Shown one piece after another: positions 16,564 to 25,456 of a DNA stretch of 64,000 nucleotides; position 1 is the stretch's first letter, and each line of letters begins with the position of its first letter. The position numbers were made by a program, and so were the translations under genes. This DNA is from Paraburkholderia dinghuensis (GTDB lineage: Bacteria > Pseudomonadota > Gammaproteobacteria > Burkholderiales > Burkholderiaceae): contig NZ_RQIS01000011.1 of the NCBI RefSeq assembly GCF_003837865.1, positions 199,755 through 263,754 of the forward strand, given 5' to 3'. Below the pieces are notes generated by a model, which had not been told where the DNA came from, searched no databases, and was given only the letters and a program-made list of their open reading frames with translations.

Positions 16564-17315
16564 TAGTTCGATATTCCATTCGCACCGGATGTGCGACTGT
16601 TGCGGCTGCCGCCGGACAGCAGCAGCGGCGAAGCGCGCCAGAACCTTTTTTCGGGCAAGCTCCGCGTCGCGGGTTTCGGTTGCACACGTTCGATCTGCTT
16701 TGGGTCGAGCAGCAGTCCATCGCGTAGGGCAAGCTTTAGCGCGCGGCTATTCGGCCAGCCTGATGAAGCCGCGATCCGCGCGAGCGGCAGATCAGTCGTG
16801 AGCAGCATGGTGAGCGCGTGCTGAATACGCTGCGTCCGGATGATGTAGCTTGCCCCTGCGTTTTCCACGAACAGGCGCGCGCGAAGCCGTGTGACGGAGA
16901 TGCTTAGACGCTCGGCCAGCAGTGCGACCGTCCACGCATCGGCGGGCGATTCGAATACGAGCCGTGCAGCTTCGCGCGAGAGAAGTCTTCTACTGTCGCC
17001 GTGGTGTGTGCTGGCGCGATCGAGCGCTATTTGACATCGCCCAGTCGTCGCGACGCCGGTCGCGGGTAACAGGAGGAGATCGAAGCGGTGATTGGCTGGC
17101 ACGAGCGTGCTCGATCCGGCAGACAGTTGTCGCGGGAAGGCACTTGCGCCGGCCAGCGTGAGCTTGCCACTGACTACCTTGATGTCCGTGGGATAGGGAA
17201 ACTGCAACCCGCTCAGAAATAGCCCTCGGCTGGTGTTCAACGCAAGCGTGAGCGGTGACAACGGAGTATCACCCGCCAATGCGGGTGTGTCAGCGCTTGT
17301 CATCGGAGTCTGCAT
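16563..17315 (-). CDS. AraC-family regulator
   Basis: About 250 residues from ATG 17315 (ATG 17303 is also possible; the longer open frame to 17393 would run into the thiolase gene). The N-terminal 150 residues look like an AraC-binding-like sensor domain. Residues about 155-235 hold the two-helix AraC DNA-binding region (AWTVALLAERLSISVTRLRARLF, then LPLARIAASSGWPNSRALKLALRD). The C-terminus is basic and extended. It lies between the thiolase and the MFS gene and is coupled to the MFS start, so it likely controls this operon. Confidence 0.8.
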   Translation of the reverse strand: MQTPMTSADTPALAGDTPLSPLTLALNTSRGLFLSGLQFPYPTDIKVVSGKLTLAGASAFPRQLSAGSSTLVPANHRFDLLLLPATGVATTGRCQIALDRASTHHGDSRRLLSREAARLVFESPADAWTVALLAERLSISVTRLRARLFVENAGASYIIRTQRIQHALTMLLTTDLPLARIAASSGWPNSRALKLALRDGLLLDPKQIERVQPKPATRSLPEKRFWRASPLLLSGGSRNSRTSGANGISN

Positions 17316-17344
17316 GGTCACTTGGGTCCGCACTCGCCAGGACG

Positions 17345-18532
17345 TCAAACCCGCTCGAAAATGGCGGCGATGCCCTGCCCGCCACCGATGCACATCGTCA
17401 CGAGCGCATAGCGGCCGCCGGTGCGCTGCAATTCATAGAGCGCCTTGACCGTGATGATGGCGCCAGTGGCGCCGATCGGGTGACCGAGCGAGATACCCGA
17501 GCCGTTCGGATTGACCCGCGATGCATCGAACCCAAGTTCCTTGGCGACCGCGCACGCTTGCGCGGCGAATGCTTCGTTGGATTCGATCACGTCGATGTCG
17601 GACAGCGTGAGGCCTGCGCGCTGCAGCGCGGCGCGCGTAGCGGGTACCGGGCCAATGCCCATGTACAACGGATCGACGCCTGAGTGCGCGTAGGCAACCA
17701 GCCGCCCGAGCGGCGCGAGTCCGCGTCGCTCGGCAGTGGCACGCTCCATCAACATGACCGCCGCCGCACCATCGTTCAGACTGGACGCATTGCCTGCGGT
17801 GACGGTGCCGTCTTTCTGGAAGGCCGGTTTGAGCGCGCCGAGCTGTTCAGCTGTCGTGCCGCCACGGACATGCTCGTCCACAGTGACGAACGTTTCTCCC
17901 CGCTTCGTCCGCACCGGGACCGGAACGATCTGCGACTCGAACCTTCCTTGCTCGACGGCGCTGGCCGCGCGACGGTGCGACTCGGCGGAGAGGGCGTCCT
18001 GCTCGGCACGGCTGATGTCATAGCGTGCCGCGACGTTTTCCGCAGTCACGCCCATGTGACACAGGTGCAGCGGGTCGGTGAGCGCGCCCACCATCATGTC
18101 GATGAGCCGGATGTCGCCCATGCGGTTGCCCCAGCGTGCGGAAGTGGCGGCGTAGGCGGAGCGGCTCATGTTTTCCGCACCCCCAGCGATGGCGACATCA
18201 GCGTCGCCCAGCATGATCGATTGTGCGGCTGAGACTATGGCCTGCAAGCCGGAACCGCACAGACGGTTCAGCGTGAGGGCGCTCGCCTGCTCCGCGACGC
18301 CGCCGTTAAGCGCGGCCACGCGCGCCAGATACATGTCCTTCGGCTCGGTGTGGATCACATGGCCAAAAACGACCTGCCCGACCTCATGGCCTTCAACCGC
18401 CGAGCGGCGCAGCGTTTCGCGCACGACGATGGCTGCCAGTTCGGTCGGTGGCACCGTCGACAGCCCCCCGCCGAAATCGCCAATTGCCGTGCGCGTACCG
18501 GCGACAATCACAACCTCTCGCGTCTGCTGCAT
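17345..18532 (-). CDS. acetyl-CoA acyltransferase (thiolase)
   Basis: A 395-residue thiolase. ATG 18532 has GGGG six bases ahead; a second ATG at 18538 is possible. The nucleophile lies in LNRLCGSGLQAIVSAAQ (about Cys 89). The second half has NEAFAAQA, NPNGSGISLGHPIGATGA with the catalytic histidine, and MCIGGGQGIAAIF with the second cysteine. All residues needed for thiolysis or condensation are present. It is the first gene of a thiolase-AraC-MFS operon with element site 4 just 30 bp upstream. It probably cleaves a 3-oxoacyl-CoA in the pathway. Confidence 0.92.
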   Translation of the reverse strand: MQQTREVVIVAGTRTAIGDFGGGLSTVPPTELAAIVVRETLRRSAVEGHEVGQVVFGHVIHTEPKDMYLARVAALNGGVAEQASALTLNRLCGSGLQAIVSAAQSIMLGDADVAIAGGAENMSRSAYAATSARWGNRMGDIRLIDMMVGALTDPLHLCHMGVTAENVAARYDISRAEQDALSAESHRRAASAVEQGRFESQIVPVPVRTKRGETFVTVDEHVRGGTTAEQLGALKPAFQKDGTVTAGNASSLNDGAAAVMLMERATAERRGLAPLGRLVAYAHSGVDPLYMGIGPVPATRAALQRAGLTLSDIDVIESNEAFAAQACAVAKELGFDASRVNPNGSGISLGHPIGATGAIITVKALYELQRTGGRYALVTMCIGGGQGIAAIFERV

Positions 18533-18561
18533 ATGCATCCCCACATGTGTCCGTGTGGGGT

Positions 18562-18579
18562 AAATGATATATATGATTA
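18562..18579 (+). promoter_or_regulatory. TAATGAT-N7-ATTA element, site 4
   Basis: AAATGAT, seven bases, ATTA, placed 30 bp before the thiolase start (minus-strand gene). One mismatch to the consensus. Position overlaps where a core promoter or 5' untranslated region would be. Confidence 0.5.
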
Positions 18580-18651
18580 AGCCGATTGGCAATGCCGAAG
18601 TCACGCCCGTTGCGCGCCGGCAATTGACTACGCCACGGGCGGATAACAGGG

Positions 18652-19449
18652 TCAGCGCGTCTCGTACACCTTGGCGCTGCGTCGGGCCTCTTCAGCATCG
18701 ATTTCGGTAGCGCCGACGGGATTGCCCATCAACGGATACTTGAGCGACTGGATGATTGCCGCCGTGCGCGGCAAGTCCATCGACTCCCAGATTGCGCGGA
18801 CGGTGCCTTGCACCGCGGTGGGCGGCTTGGCCGCGATGCGTGCGGCGAGGTGATGTGCACGCGCCCAAAGTGCTTCCGGCGCGACCACTTCGCTGACGAG
18901 GCCGATGCGCAGGGCGGTTTGCGCGCTGATACGCTCGTCATTGCCGAGCAGCGCCATGCGCAGCACATCGCCAAGCGGCAGGCGATAGCGCAAGCCAATC
19001 GGCTCAACCGCGCACACCATGCCGTACGACACGTGGGGATCGAAGAATTGCGCGTCTTCGGAGCAGATGATGAGGTCGCTTTCGTTGAGCCAGTAAAACG
19101 CACCGGCGCAACACCAGCCATGTACCGCCGTGACGACGGGCTTCCACAGCTTGTTCATCTTGGGTCCGAGACTTTCGCCGGGATCGGTCTGGTTCCACAT
19201 CTTCTCGGACAACAGGACCTCCTCGACCGAGTGGCCGCCGCGCACATCTGCCCCCGTTGAGAAGGCCTTGCCGGGTGCGGCGCGCAGTACCACGGCATGA
19301 ACCGCATCGTCTTCGCGGATACGTGCCCACACGTGATCGAACTCGCGGCGCATCTGCGGCGTGAAGGTGTTCAGCGCGTCGGGGCGGTTCAGCGTGATCG
19401 TCGCGACGTGGTCGGGCGTGGTTTCGTACAGGATGGTGCTGTAGTCCAT
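18652..19449 (-). CDS. crotonase-family protein with altered active site
   Basis: A 265-residue crotonase; the ATG at 19449 has GGAG nearby, the longer open frame to 19548 has no good site. The fold signatures are clear (TITLNRPDALNTFTPQM, GKAFSTGADVRGG). At the place of the first catalytic glutamate (normally GGGxEL) it reads GWCCAGAFYWLNESD, and at the second it reads FFDPHVSYGMV, so both are altered. It may act on another reaction of the superfamily or on an unusual substrate. It diverges from the thiolase-FadB-dehydrogenase operon with site 5 between them. Confidence 0.82.
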   Translation of the reverse strand: MDYSTILYETTPDHVATITLNRPDALNTFTPQMRREFDHVWARIREDDAVHAVVLRAAPGKAFSTGADVRGGHSVEEVLLSEKMWNQTDPGESLGPKMNKLWKPVVTAVHGWCCAGAFYWLNESDLIICSEDAQFFDPHVSYGMVCAVEPIGLRYRLPLGDVLRMALLGNDERISAQTALRIGLVSEVVAPEALWARAHHLAARIAAKPPTAVQGTVRAIWESMDLPRTAAIIQSLKYPLMGNPVGATEIDAEEARRSAKVYETR

Positions 19450-19523
19450 GATGTCTCCGTATGGGGTCCCTGGCTGGCTGGATTGTCGCCGAAAAAGAGG
19501 TGCCTGAATATTCCAAAACATAT

Positions 19524-19541
19524 TAAAGATTGATAGGATTA
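19524..19541 (+). promoter_or_regulatory. TAATGAT-N7-ATTA element, site 5
   Basis: TAAAGAT, seven bases, ATTA: one mismatch. It lies in the 200-bp divergent gap between a crotonase gene (minus) and the thiolase-FadB-acyl-CoA dehydrogenase operon (plus). Confidence 0.48.
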
Positions 19542-19649
19542 CGTGCAAGGTAACGGGCGCGTCCCGCTTTCGACTGTAAAGCCAACGGTCGGATTCGGGC
19601 CGTGACTGGGCAAAAAAGCGAACGCGCAGCCGCGCAGGAGACGATCGAG

Positions 19650-20855
19650 ATGACCGAAGCTTTTATCTTTGACCACGTGCGTACGCCCCGTGGGCGGGGG
19701 CGCAGCAGCGGCGGGTTGCACGGCGTGCCGCCGGTTGAGATGGCCGCACAGGTGCTGCGGGCGCTGCGCGAACGCAGCCAACTGGACCCCTCGCGCGTCG
19801 AGGAAGTCATTCTCGGTTGCGTCAATCCGGTGGGCGAGCAGGGTGCGGATATCGCGCGGCCGGCTGCGCTGCTGGCGCTCGGCGAGAGCGTGCCGGGCAT
19901 CCAGATCGACCGCTACTGTTCGTCGAGCCTCGACGCGTGCAATCTGGCCGCCGCGCAGGTGATGGCGGGGCAGTTGCATCTGGCCATTGCTGGCGGTGTC
20001 GAATCGATGTCGCGCATTCCGATCGGCTCGCAAGGCGGCGCGTACGCGCTCGATCCGGCCTTGGTTTACGGCCTTTACTTCAACCCGGTGGGTCTCGCGG
20101 CCGATCTGGTCGCGACGCGCTCAGGGTTCACCCGTAGTGATGTCGACAACTACGCACTCGAGAGTCAGCGACGTGCTGCGCGGGCGTGGGATGAGGGACG
20201 GTTCTCCCGTTCGGTCATCACTGTGACGGATGAATTGGGTCTGCCGCTGCTTTCGCGCGACGAGCACATTCGCGTTGGCATCAAGCTCGAGGATCTCAGC
20301 AAGCTCGAACCGTCGTTCGCGCAGATGGGTCAACTGGGCGGCTATACCGCAGTCGCATTGCAGCGCTATCCCGATACCTTCGACATCAACTACATGCACA
20401 CCGCAGGTAATTCGAGCGGCATCGTCGACGGCGCTTCGGGCGTCCTGATCGGCAGCCGCGAGGCAGGCGAAGCGCTGGGTCTGAAGCCGCGTGCGCGTTT
20501 GCGCAGCTATGCCTCGGTCGGTTCGGAGCCGACCATCCAGCTCACCGGCCCCGCGCCGGCATCGCTGAAGGCGCTGGAGCGCGGCGGCATGTCGGCAAAG
20601 GATATCGATCTGTGGGAGCTGAACGAAGCGTTCGCTTCAGTCGTGCTCGAATACATGCGGGTGATGAACGTGCCGCACGATCGCATCAACGTGAACGGCG
20701 GCGCGATTGCCATGGGCCATCCGCTCGGCGCTACGGGCGCGATGCTGCTCGGCACCGCGCTCGACGAACTGGAGCGCACCGGCCAGGGTACCGCGCTGAT
20801 TACGGCGTGTGTGGGGCTCGGGATGGGCACCGCAACCATCATCGAACGACTGTGA
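19650..20855 (+). CDS. acetyl-CoA acyltransferase (thiolase)
   Basis: A 401-residue thiolase. ATG 19650 follows AGGAG at 19636. The nucleophile segment reads IDRYCSSSLDACNLAAAQV, with serine where most thiolases have glycine after CxS; WELNEAFASV, NVNGGAIAMGHPLGATGA and TACVGLGMGTATII complete the active site. It heads a four-gene operon (next gene 23 bp on) with a FadB-like protein and two acyl-CoA dehydrogenase subunits, a full beta-oxidation set. It should release acetyl- or propionyl-CoA from a 3-oxoacyl-CoA. Confidence 0.92.
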   Translation: MTEAFIFDHVRTPRGRGRSSGGLHGVPPVEMAAQVLRALRERSQLDPSRVEEVILGCVNPVGEQGADIARPAALLALGESVPGIQIDRYCSSSLDACNLAAAQVMAGQLHLAIAGGVESMSRIPIGSQGGAYALDPALVYGLYFNPVGLAADLVATRSGFTRSDVDNYALESQRRAARAWDEGRFSRSVITVTDELGLPLLSRDEHIRVGIKLEDLSKLEPSFAQMGQLGGYTAVALQRYPDTFDINYMHTAGNSSGIVDGASGVLIGSREAGEALGLKPRARLRSYASVGSEPTIQLTGPAPASLKALERGGMSAKDIDLWELNEAFASVVLEYMRVMNVPHDRINVNGGAIAMGHPLGATGAMLLGTALDELERTGQGTALITACVGLGMGTATIIERL

Positions 20856-20878
20856 ACCCGGACACTCGGAATCTAGCC

Positions 20879-23053
20879 ATGAACACTCCCCTGCGATTCG
20901 ACACCTTGCGCTTCGATCTCGGCGACGACGGCATAGCGCTGGTCACGATCGACGTACCCGGCAGCACAGCCAATGTCATCAGCGATGCATTGCGCAACGA
21001 CCTCGATGCGCTCGTCGACCATGTTCGCGCCGACTCCGCCATTAAGGGCGTGATCCTGACTTCGGCCAAGAGCGACTTTATGGCCGGCGGCGATCTCAAG
21101 TACATGGTCGAGGCGTTCTCGCGCCCGATGACGCGCGAAGAAGCGTTTGCCATTGCCACGACGTTTCAGCCCACCCTGCGCCGCATCGAGACGTGTGGCA
21201 AGCCGTTCGCGGCGGCCATCAACGGCCCGGCGATGGGCGGCGGACTTGAACTCGCGCTGGCCTGCCATTACCGCGTCGCGGCCGATGCGCCGTCCGTGCA
21301 AATGGCGCTGCCCGAGGCGACGCTTGGCCTGATGCCCGGCGCGGGCGGCACCCAACGATTGCCGCGCCTGATTGGTGTGGCGAAGGCGTTGCCTCTGATG
21401 CTCAAGGGCACCCGGCTGTCCGCTGCCGATGCGCTGAAGCAGGGCGTCGTGCACGCCGTGGCAGCACCCGAGCAGACCGTTGCCGTTGCGCGCGCGTGGC
21501 TCAGCGATGCGCCGAATGCAGTGCAGCCGTGGGACCAGAAGGGTTTCAAGATTCCGGGCGGCGGCGGTTTTCAGACTCCCGAACTGGGGCAACTGTACAA
21601 CCTCAGCGCAACGCAGATTTCGCGCGATACGCAGCACAATCTTCCGGCTCCGATCGCACTCCTGAGCGCGGTCGCGCGCGGCACGGCCGTGTCGATCGAT
21701 GCGGGGCTGCATATCGAAGCCTGCAACTTCGCGAAGCTCGTGCTGAATCCGGTAGCCCGTAACATCGCCCGCACGATGTTCGTCAGCAAGGGCGAACTCG
21801 ACAAGGGCGTACGGCGGCCGCAAGGCGTGGCGCCGGTGAGTCACCGCCGCATCGGCGTGATCGGCGCGGGTCTGATGGGCGCCGGAGTTGCGCAGTCCGC
21901 AGCAGCAGCTGGCATCGACGTGGCGTTGCTCGATTCGACGCTCGCGCAAGCGGAAAACGCGAAGGCGAAACTGGCTGCGGATTTCGCCAAACGCATCGCC
22001 AAAGGCCGCATGAAGCAGGACAAGGCAGACGCGTTGCTGGCCCGCATTCATCCGACCGATGATTTCGCGGCACTCGCCGACTGTTCGCTGGTGGTCGAGG
22101 CCGTATTCGAAGATCCGACGGTCAAGCGCGATGTGTTCCTGCGCGCGAGCCGCGCGATGAAGCCGGGCGCGATTCTGGCGAGCAACACCTCGACGCTGCC
22201 GATCACGGAACTGGCCGAAGGGCTGGAGCAGCCCGAACGTTTCATCGGCATGCACTTTTTCTCGCCGGTGGACCGCATGCCGCTCGTCGAAGTGATCGTC
22301 GGCAAAGCGACCAGCGAAGCGACGCTCGCGGAGGCCATGGATCTCGTCAAGGCGCTGCGCAAGACGCCGATCGTCGTCAACGATTCGCGCGGCTTCTTCA
22401 CGACGCGGGTGATCTCCGCCTACATCCAGGAAGCGTTCCAGATGGTCGGCGAAGGGCTGAGCCCAGCGCTGATTGACAACGTTGCGAAAATGGCCGGCTT
22501 CCCGACCGGTCCGCTCGCGATGATGGACGAGCTTGGCATGGACAACGGCTACAAGGCGTTGCGTGCGGAGCGTGAGGCCGCCGAAGCCGCGGGCGAGGCC
22601 TGGCACGAGCCCGCCGGCTATCAGGTTCAGAAGCTGTTCTGCGAAAAGCTGGAGCGTCGTGGGCGTCGTTCCGGCAAGGGCTTCTACGACTATCCCGACG
22701 ACAAACGCACGCCGTCGGCGGAACTCGCCGCAGTTTTCCCCGCACCGGCTGTGCAGCCGGGCGTCGATACCCTCAAGCAGCGGCTGCTCTACATCGCTTC
22801 ACTGGAAGCGGCGCGCGCGATGGAGCGCGGCGTGATCAACTCCGCCCCTGAGGGCGATGTCGGCTCGGTGCTGGGCATCGGTTTTCCGCTGTACACCGGC
22901 GGTGTCTTTTCGCAGATCGACACGGTCGGGCCGTCCGTCTTTGTCGCCGCGTGCGACAAGCTGGCCGATGCGTTCGGTGAGCGTTTCCGTCCGAGCGACT
23001 GGCTTCGGCAGCGTGCCGCAGCTGGCCAACTTTTCTATCCGGTGTCCGCATGA
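20879..23053 (+). CDS. FadB/FadJ-type enoyl-CoA hydratase/3-hydroxyacyl-CoA dehydrogenase
   Basis: A 724-residue multifunctional beta-oxidation protein; ATG 20879 is used. Residues 1-200 form a crotonase domain with MGGGLELALACHYRV and MALPEATLGLMPGAGGTQRLP (both glutamates kept). Residues about 320-500 are the NAD-binding domain (IGVIGAGLMGAGVAQSAAAAG; HFFSPVDRMPLVEVI with the catalytic histidine), followed by two C-terminal dehydrogenase domains (DSRGFFTTRVISAYIQEA). Its stop overlaps the next start by 4 bases. It hydrates enoyl-CoA and oxidises the 3-hydroxyacyl-CoA; partner thiolase is the gene before. Confidence 0.93.
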   Translation: MNTPLRFDTLRFDLGDDGIALVTIDVPGSTANVISDALRNDLDALVDHVRADSAIKGVILTSAKSDFMAGGDLKYMVEAFSRPMTREEAFAIATTFQPTLRRIETCGKPFAAAINGPAMGGGLELALACHYRVAADAPSVQMALPEATLGLMPGAGGTQRLPRLIGVAKALPLMLKGTRLSAADALKQGVVHAVAAPEQTVAVARAWLSDAPNAVQPWDQKGFKIPGGGGFQTPELGQLYNLSATQISRDTQHNLPAPIALLSAVARGTAVSIDAGLHIEACNFAKLVLNPVARNIARTMFVSKGELDKGVRRPQGVAPVSHRRIGVIGAGLMGAGVAQSAAAAGIDVALLDSTLAQAENAKAKLAADFAKRIAKGRMKQDKADALLARIHPTDDFAALADCSLVVEAVFEDPTVKRDVFLRASRAMKPGAILASNTSTLPITELAEGLEQPERFIGMHFFSPVDRMPLVEVIVGKATSEATLAEAMDLVKALRKTPIVVNDSRGFFTTRVISAYIQEAFQMVGEGLSPALIDNVAKMAGFPTGPLAMMDELGMDNGYKALRAEREAAEAAGEAWHEPAGYQVQKLFCEKLERRGRRSGKGFYDYPDDKRTPSAELAAVFPAPAVQPGVDTLKQRLLYIASLEAARAMERGVINSAPEGDVGSVLGIGFPLYTGGVFSQIDTVGPSVFVAACDKLADAFGERFRPSDWLRQRAAAGQLFYPVSA

Positions 23054-24189
23054 ATTTCGATTTTTCCGACGAGCAGCAGGAATTGCGACGCCAGGCCCAG
23101 CGGCTGCTGGGTATCGGCCCGCGGGCGGCGCGCGCGCAGCTCGAAAGCGACGCGCCGTTCGACAGCGCGTTGTGGCGTCAGGCTGTCGAAATGGGCTGGA
23201 CTGCCGCTGCGATCGCCGAAGAACAGGGCGGCCTCGGGCTGGGTGCGCTGGAGCTGTGCGTGCTGGCTGAAGAGTGCGGCCGGGTGCTGGCGCCGCTCCC
23301 TTTCGCGGCCTCCGTGTTGCAGGCGACCGAGGCGCTGAAGTTGGCGCAATCCAGCGGTAGCGTCGATGAGGTTGCGAACGAGTGGTTGCCGCAACTGGCA
23401 GCCGGTGACGTAGTGGCGACGCTTGCGCTCGTCGAGACGGGCGGGCGCCTGTGGACCGACAAGCCAGGCACGCGTGTCGTGGGTGGACGGTTGAGCGGCA
23501 CCAAGGAGCCGGTTGCACACGCGGCAGGCGCGGACATCGCCATCGTTTCGGCGCACGACGACGATGACGGCGACGGTTTCAGCCTGTGGCTCGTCGACCT
23601 GCGCGGCGACGGCGTGCAGCGCGAAACGCTGAAGAGCCTCGATCTCGTCAACCGGCATGGCCGGCTTCGTTTCGAGGGCGCGGCGGCGCGGCGTGTCGGT
23701 GCAGCGGGCGCGGGCGCGGCCATCCTGCAGCGACTGACCGAAGCCGTTGCGGTGTTCACCGCGTTCGAACAGCTCGGCAGCGCGGAAGGCGCGATGGCGA
23801 TGACGCTCGAGTATGTGAAAACCCGTAAGGCATTCGGTCGTGAGGTGGCCGGATACCAGGCGGTGAAACACAAGCTGGCCGACATGTATGTGAAGATTCA
23901 ACTGGCGCGCAGTCATGCCTACTACGGCGCCTGGGCGCTTAGCCACGGTGCACCCGAGCTGCCGCAGGCTGCTGCAGGCGCACGGCTCGCGGCGCTCGAT
24001 GCGCTCGCTTACGTGACCGAAGAATCGGTTGAGTTGCATGGCGGCATCGGCTTTACCTGGGAATGCGACGCCCAGTTGTACTACCGAAACTGCCGTGCAC
24101 AGGCCGTGGGCCTCGGCGGGCGCCAGTACTGGTCACGAGCACTTACCGCGGCGCTGGCGGCCTCGCTTGCTAAATCCGCCACATCCTGA
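23050..24189 (+). CDS. acyl-CoA dehydrogenase, beta-type subunit
   Basis: A 379-residue acyl-CoA dehydrogenase-like protein that starts within the stop of the FadB-like gene (ATGA). It has KTRKAFGREVAGYQAVKHKLADM and the C-terminal HGGIGFTWECDAQLYYRN, features of the non-catalytic subunit of two-subunit enzymes (ChsE1/FadE28 kind). The central flavin loop is short and the GGT-E motif is missing. With the next gene it should form an alpha2beta2 enzyme, as in steroid side-chain oxidation. The same two halves are fused in one chain at 1-1884. Confidence 0.87.
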   Translation: MNFDFSDEQQELRRQAQRLLGIGPRAARAQLESDAPFDSALWRQAVEMGWTAAAIAEEQGGLGLGALELCVLAEECGRVLAPLPFAASVLQATEALKLAQSSGSVDEVANEWLPQLAAGDVVATLALVETGGRLWTDKPGTRVVGGRLSGTKEPVAHAAGADIAIVSAHDDDDGDGFSLWLVDLRGDGVQRETLKSLDLVNRHGRLRFEGAAARRVGAAGAGAAILQRLTEAVAVFTAFEQLGSAEGAMAMTLEYVKTRKAFGREVAGYQAVKHKLADMYVKIQLARSHAYYGAWALSHGAPELPQAAAGARLAALDALAYVTEESVELHGGIGFTWECDAQLYYRNCRAQAVGLGGRQYWSRALTAALAASLAKSATS

Positions 24190-24210
24190 TCCCGAACGAG
24201 ACATACCACG

Positions 24211-25407
24211 ATGGACTTCCAGGATTCCCCCGAAGAAGCCGCCTACCGCGCGCAGGTGCGCGCGTGGCTGGCGGAACAGGCCCCTGCTTGCGTGCTGCCG
24301 GCAGGCGAAAAACTGAGTGATGAAGAGATCATGCGCCGGGCGCGCCGCTGGCAGGCCGCGAAGGCCGACGCCGGATATGTCGGCATCGTCTGGCCGAAAG
24401 CTGCCGGTGGTCAGGGCGGGAGCCCGATCCAGCATGTGATCTTTCATCAGGAAGAAGAGCACTATCGCTTGCCGACCATGCAGTTTGCCGTCGGCGTGGG
24501 CATGTGTCTGCCCACGGTATTCACGCACGGTTCGCCCGAAGTGGCGAAGCGCTATGTTCCTCCGGGCATGCGCGGCGAGGAGATCTGGTGCCAGCTGTTT
24601 TCCGAGCCTTCGGCGGGTTCGGACCTGGCGGCGGCCCGGACCCGCGCGGTGCGAGACGGTGATGACTGGGTGATTAACGGCCAGAAGGTCTGGACGTCGT
24701 TTGCCCATGAGGCTGACTTCGGTCTGCTGCTCGCGCGCACCGACCCTAGCGTACCGAAGCACAAGGGCCTGACGATGTTCTTCATCGACATGCGTGCGCC
24801 GGGTGTCGAGGTGCGGCCCATTCGCACGATGTACGGCGATGCTGAGTTCAACGAAGTATTTTTCACCGACTTGCGCATTCCGGATAGTCAGCGTCTCGGT
24901 GCACTCGGCGAAGGCTGGAAGGTGTCGCTCACGACGTTGATGTTCGAGCGCCTCGCGGTGGGTGGCAAGCCCGCGGGCTCACCCGGTGTCACCGATCTGA
25001 TTGCGCTGATGTCGGGTCTCGGTGAGGATCCCTTGCCGCATGCCGAAGCACTGGCGCGTTTTTACGTCGCGGATCAGGGTATCGCTCTTACGCGCATGCG
25101 TCTCATGACTGCATTGTCGCGCGGAGGCGTGCCTGGCCCCGAAGCGTCGATCAGCAAACTGGTTGTGGCGAAGAACCTGCAGGATATGTCGGCCTGGGCG
25201 CAGGAGCTGGTCGGGAACCTCGCAATCGACAACGACGAGGCATCGCCGGTGCAGCGGTTCAATTACTGGCAGATGTGGTCCTCGGGCCTGCGCATTGCCG
25301 GTGGCACGGACGAGATCTTGCGCAACATCATCGCCGAACGCGTGCTGCAATTGCCCGCCGATTTCCGGCCTGATCGCGACGTACCGTTCAACCAGACCAC
25401 AGCTTGA
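24211..25407 (+). CDS. acyl-CoA dehydrogenase, catalytic alpha-type subunit
   Basis: A 398-residue acyl-CoA dehydrogenase. FSEPSAGSDLAAARTRA is the flavin-binding loop, followed by GQKVWTSFAHEADF. The motif LMFERLAVGG places Glu246 where isovaleryl-CoA dehydrogenase has its catalytic base; the C-terminus GGTDEILRNIIAERVL lacks the MCAD-type glutamate. This is the usual pattern for the catalytic subunit of alpha2beta2 enzymes such as ChsE2/FadE29. It lies 21 bp behind the beta subunit and ends the operon. Confidence 0.9.
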   Translation: MDFQDSPEEAAYRAQVRAWLAEQAPACVLPAGEKLSDEEIMRRARRWQAAKADAGYVGIVWPKAAGGQGGSPIQHVIFHQEEEHYRLPTMQFAVGVGMCLPTVFTHGSPEVAKRYVPPGMRGEEIWCQLFSEPSAGSDLAAARTRAVRDGDDWVINGQKVWTSFAHEADFGLLLARTDPSVPKHKGLTMFFIDMRAPGVEVRPIRTMYGDAEFNEVFFTDLRIPDSQRLGALGEGWKVSLTTLMFERLAVGGKPAGSPGVTDLIALMSGLGEDPLPHAEALARFYVADQGIALTRMRLMTALSRGGVPGPEASISKLVVAKNLQDMSAWAQELVGNLAIDNDEASPVQRFNYWQMWSSGLRIAGGTDEILRNIIAERVLQLPADFRPDRDVPFNQTTA

Positions 25408-25412
25408 CTTGG

Positions 25413-25445
25413 CTTGCACGGCCGGTGATTCACCGGCCGTGCAAG
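25413..25445. terminator. bidirectional stem-loop between convergent genes
   Basis: A perfect 16-bp stem (CTTGCACGGCCGGTGA and its complement) around one T fills the gap between the acyl-CoA dehydrogenase stop at 25407 and the flavin reductase stop at 25457. Convergent position makes a shared terminator likely, although no long T-run follows. Confidence 0.65.
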
Positions 25446-25456
25446 CGTTACCTGGC

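Noticed and set aside
20873..22606. 577-codon minus-strand open frame
   Set aside because: Antisense shadow of the FadB-like gene at 20879; Arg/His-rich, no motif, no ribosome site.
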